NCBI GenBank assembly: GCA_027324025.1
Contig: DAHVYW010000046.1
Location: 1-14,115 of the forward strand
Reading direction: 5' to 3'
Source of the DNA: JAJZQD01 sp021847735
GTDB taxonomy: Bacteria; Bacillota; Thermincolia; Thermincolales; UBA2595
Length of the DNA: 14,115 nt
The translations under genes and the position numbers were made by a program. The first letter of the stretch is position 1; every line of letters begins with the position of its first letter. The notes below the pieces were generated by a model. It ran no database searches. It had not been told where the DNA came from and was given only the letters and a program-made list of their open reading frames with translations. Positions 12,853 through 14,115 of the stretch are shown piece by piece.

Positions 12853-14115
12853 ATGAAGGTTTTGGTACTTGATAATGTGTCCGAAAAAGCGGTTAAGATA
12901 TTGTCTGAAGGCGGTATTGAAGCAGTAGTAAACAATAATAAAATGACCGAAGAGGAATTGTGCGGAATCATCGGCGAATATGATGGGGTAATTGTCCGCA
13001 GCGCCACAAAGATAACGGCCCCTGTAATAGCGGCCGGGGAAAACCTGAAAATCATCGGCCGGGCCGGGGTGGGTGTCGATAATATTGATATCCCCGCCGC
13101 AACAAATGCAGGCTTGGTAGTGGTCAACGCCCCTGACGGCAACACCATTGCCGCCACAGAACAGACCCTGGCCTTAATGCTGGGTTTGGCCCGCAACCTG
13201 CCCCAGGCCCATAAGGACCTGAAGGAAGGCAAGTGGAACCGGAAGGAATACACCGGTGTGGAACTGCGGGGCAAAGTCCTTGGCTTGATAGGCCTTGGCC
13301 GAATCGGGACCGCGGTAGCCAAACGGGCCCAGGCTTTTGAGATGAAAACCATCGGCTTCGACCCCATGGTCTCTCCTGATGTAGCATCCGCCAACGGGAT
13401 TACCTTCAAGCCCATGGCAGATGTCATAAAAGAAGCGGACTTCCTGTCACTGCATATTCCTAAGACCAAGGAATCTCTAAATCTGATAAACAAAGACACC
13501 ATAGCCACCATGAAAGACGGGGCCCGGATAATAAACGTGGCCCGGGGCGGGATAGTAAATGAAGAAGACCTGTATGAAGCGGCCAAGAGCGGCAAACTGG
13601 CGGGTGCGGCCCTAGACGTATTTGCCGCCGAACCCACCACCGAAAGCCCGCTGTTCGAACTGAACAATATTGTGGTGGCACCCCACCTGGGTGCTTCCAC
13701 CAAAGAGGCGCAGGTAAATGTCGCTCTCGACGTGGCAGAGGAATTTGTCAGCGTTTTAATCAAGGGAGAAATGGCTAAGAACGCGGTCAACCTGGCTCCC
13801 ATCAGGCCGGATGTGCTGGCAGCCATAAAGCCGTATCTTAAGCTGGCCGAAAAGCTGGGGAAACTGCAGTCTCAGCTGGCTACAGGGCCTATCAAAAACA
13901 TCAGGATTACATACAGCGGCGAACTGGCTCAGGTTGAGGTGTCACCGCTGACAACCTCCTTTATTAAGGGGTTCCTGGAGCCGATAGTTGAGGATTCCGT
14001 AAACTTTGTCAATGCCCCTGTTCTGGCCAAGGAACGGGGAATAGTGGTGGAGGAGGTCAAGTCCGCGGAAGAAGGCGACTATACCGCCCTAATCAATGTC
14101 AGCGTCACCTCTGAC
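12853..14115 (+). CDS. serA: D-3-phosphoglycerate dehydrogenase, cut by window end
   Basis: Oxidises 3-phosphoglycerate to 3-phosphohydroxypyruvate with NAD+, the first committed step of serine synthesis. The 421 visible codons have no stop. In order: substrate-binding N-terminus with RAGVGVDNID (70-79), the NAD-binding Rossmann motif GLGRIG (147-152), catalytic Arg231 (INVARGG), Glu260 (FAAEP) and His278 (APHLGAST), then the start of the allosteric substrate-binding domain after about 315. The length and domain order indicate the long type I enzyme of about 525 residues, so roughly 105 residues, including the C-terminal ACT domain that senses serine in this family, fall outside the window. 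The ATG at 12853 follows GGAGGG (12837-12842), 23 bases after serC. Confidence 0.96.
   Translation, partial: MKVLVLDNVSEKAVKILSEGGIEAVVNNNKMTEEELCGIIGEYDGVIVRSATKITAPVIAAGENLKIIGRAGVGVDNIDIPAATNAGLVVVNAPDGNTIAATEQTLALMLGLARNLPQAHKDLKEGKWNRKEYTGVELRGKVLGLIGLGRIGTAVAKRAQAFEMKTIGFDPMVSPDVASANGITFKPMADVIKEADFLSLHIPKTKESLNLINKDTIATMKDGARIINVARGGIVNEEDLYEAAKSGKLAGAALDVFAAEPTTESPLFELNNIVVAPHLGASTKEAQVNVALDVAEEFVSVLIKGEMAKNAVNLAPIRPDVLAAIKPYLKLAEKLGKLQSQLATGPIKNIRITYSGELAQVEVSPLTTSFIKGFLEPIVEDSVNFVNAPVLAKERGIVVEEVKSAEEGDYTALINVSVTSD

Noticed and set aside
12798..13826. 342-codon open frame on the minus strand
   Set aside because: It is antisense to serC's end and serA, whose catalytic motifs are intact; Ser/Ala/Arg-rich composition and no ribosome binding site.

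Overview
The window reads as chromosomal DNA of a Gram-positive anaerobe of the Firmicutes, most likely a Desulfotomaculum/Pelotomaculum/Thermincola-type member of the Peptococcaceae. This is inferred from the strong AAAGGAGG-type ribosome binding sites, a serine T-box, a tandem glycine riboswitch, the pdxS-pdxT pair, and membrane-anchored multiheme c-type cytochromes. No rRNA or other species marker is present, so the genus stays open. All supported genes lie on the + strand.

Layout. (1) 1-780 is AT-rich accessory DNA: the tail of an unidentified protein, a strong terminator, and a decayed Rhs/YD-repeat fragment. (2) 847-2292 encodes a multi-pass GT-C-like membrane protein. (3) 2352-4937 is gyrA with its own promoter and a hairpin-rich leader. 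(4) 4938-6755 is the most unusual part. Two small Com-like zinc-ribbon proteins and two small paralogous two-TM proteins are interleaved with five copies of a repeated intergenic element, in which AGTCCRGAGAC repeats run into an intrinsic terminator. (5) 6756-9331 is a cytochrome operon: a 7-heme c-type cytochrome, a four-TM cytochrome b, a 39-aa membrane protein and a 6-heme membrane-anchored cytochrome, closed by a strong terminator. (6) 9402-10999 is pdxS-pdxT (pyridoxal 5'-phosphate synthase) with its own promoter. (7) 11027-11638 is a long regulatory leader: a consensus promoter, tandem glycine riboswitch and terminator, then a second promoter and a serine T-box with its terminator. (8) 11741 to the window end is serC-serA (serine biosynthesis), with serA cut by the edge.

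How the parts fit. The cytochrome operon looks like a quinol-to-periplasm electron transfer module. The last AGTCC element sits only about 10 bases before the ribosome binding site of its first gene, with no room for a promoter between. Unless the terminator is weak, expression must depend on read-through. My main hypothesis is that the AGTCC elements are conditional terminators in series and that the Com-like zinc-ribbon proteins (Mu Com is an RNA-binding protein) are candidate partners. PLP made by PdxST is the cofactor of SerC, so the last two units are metabolically linked, and the glycine riboswitch plus the serine T-box put serine synthesis under two amino-acid sensors.
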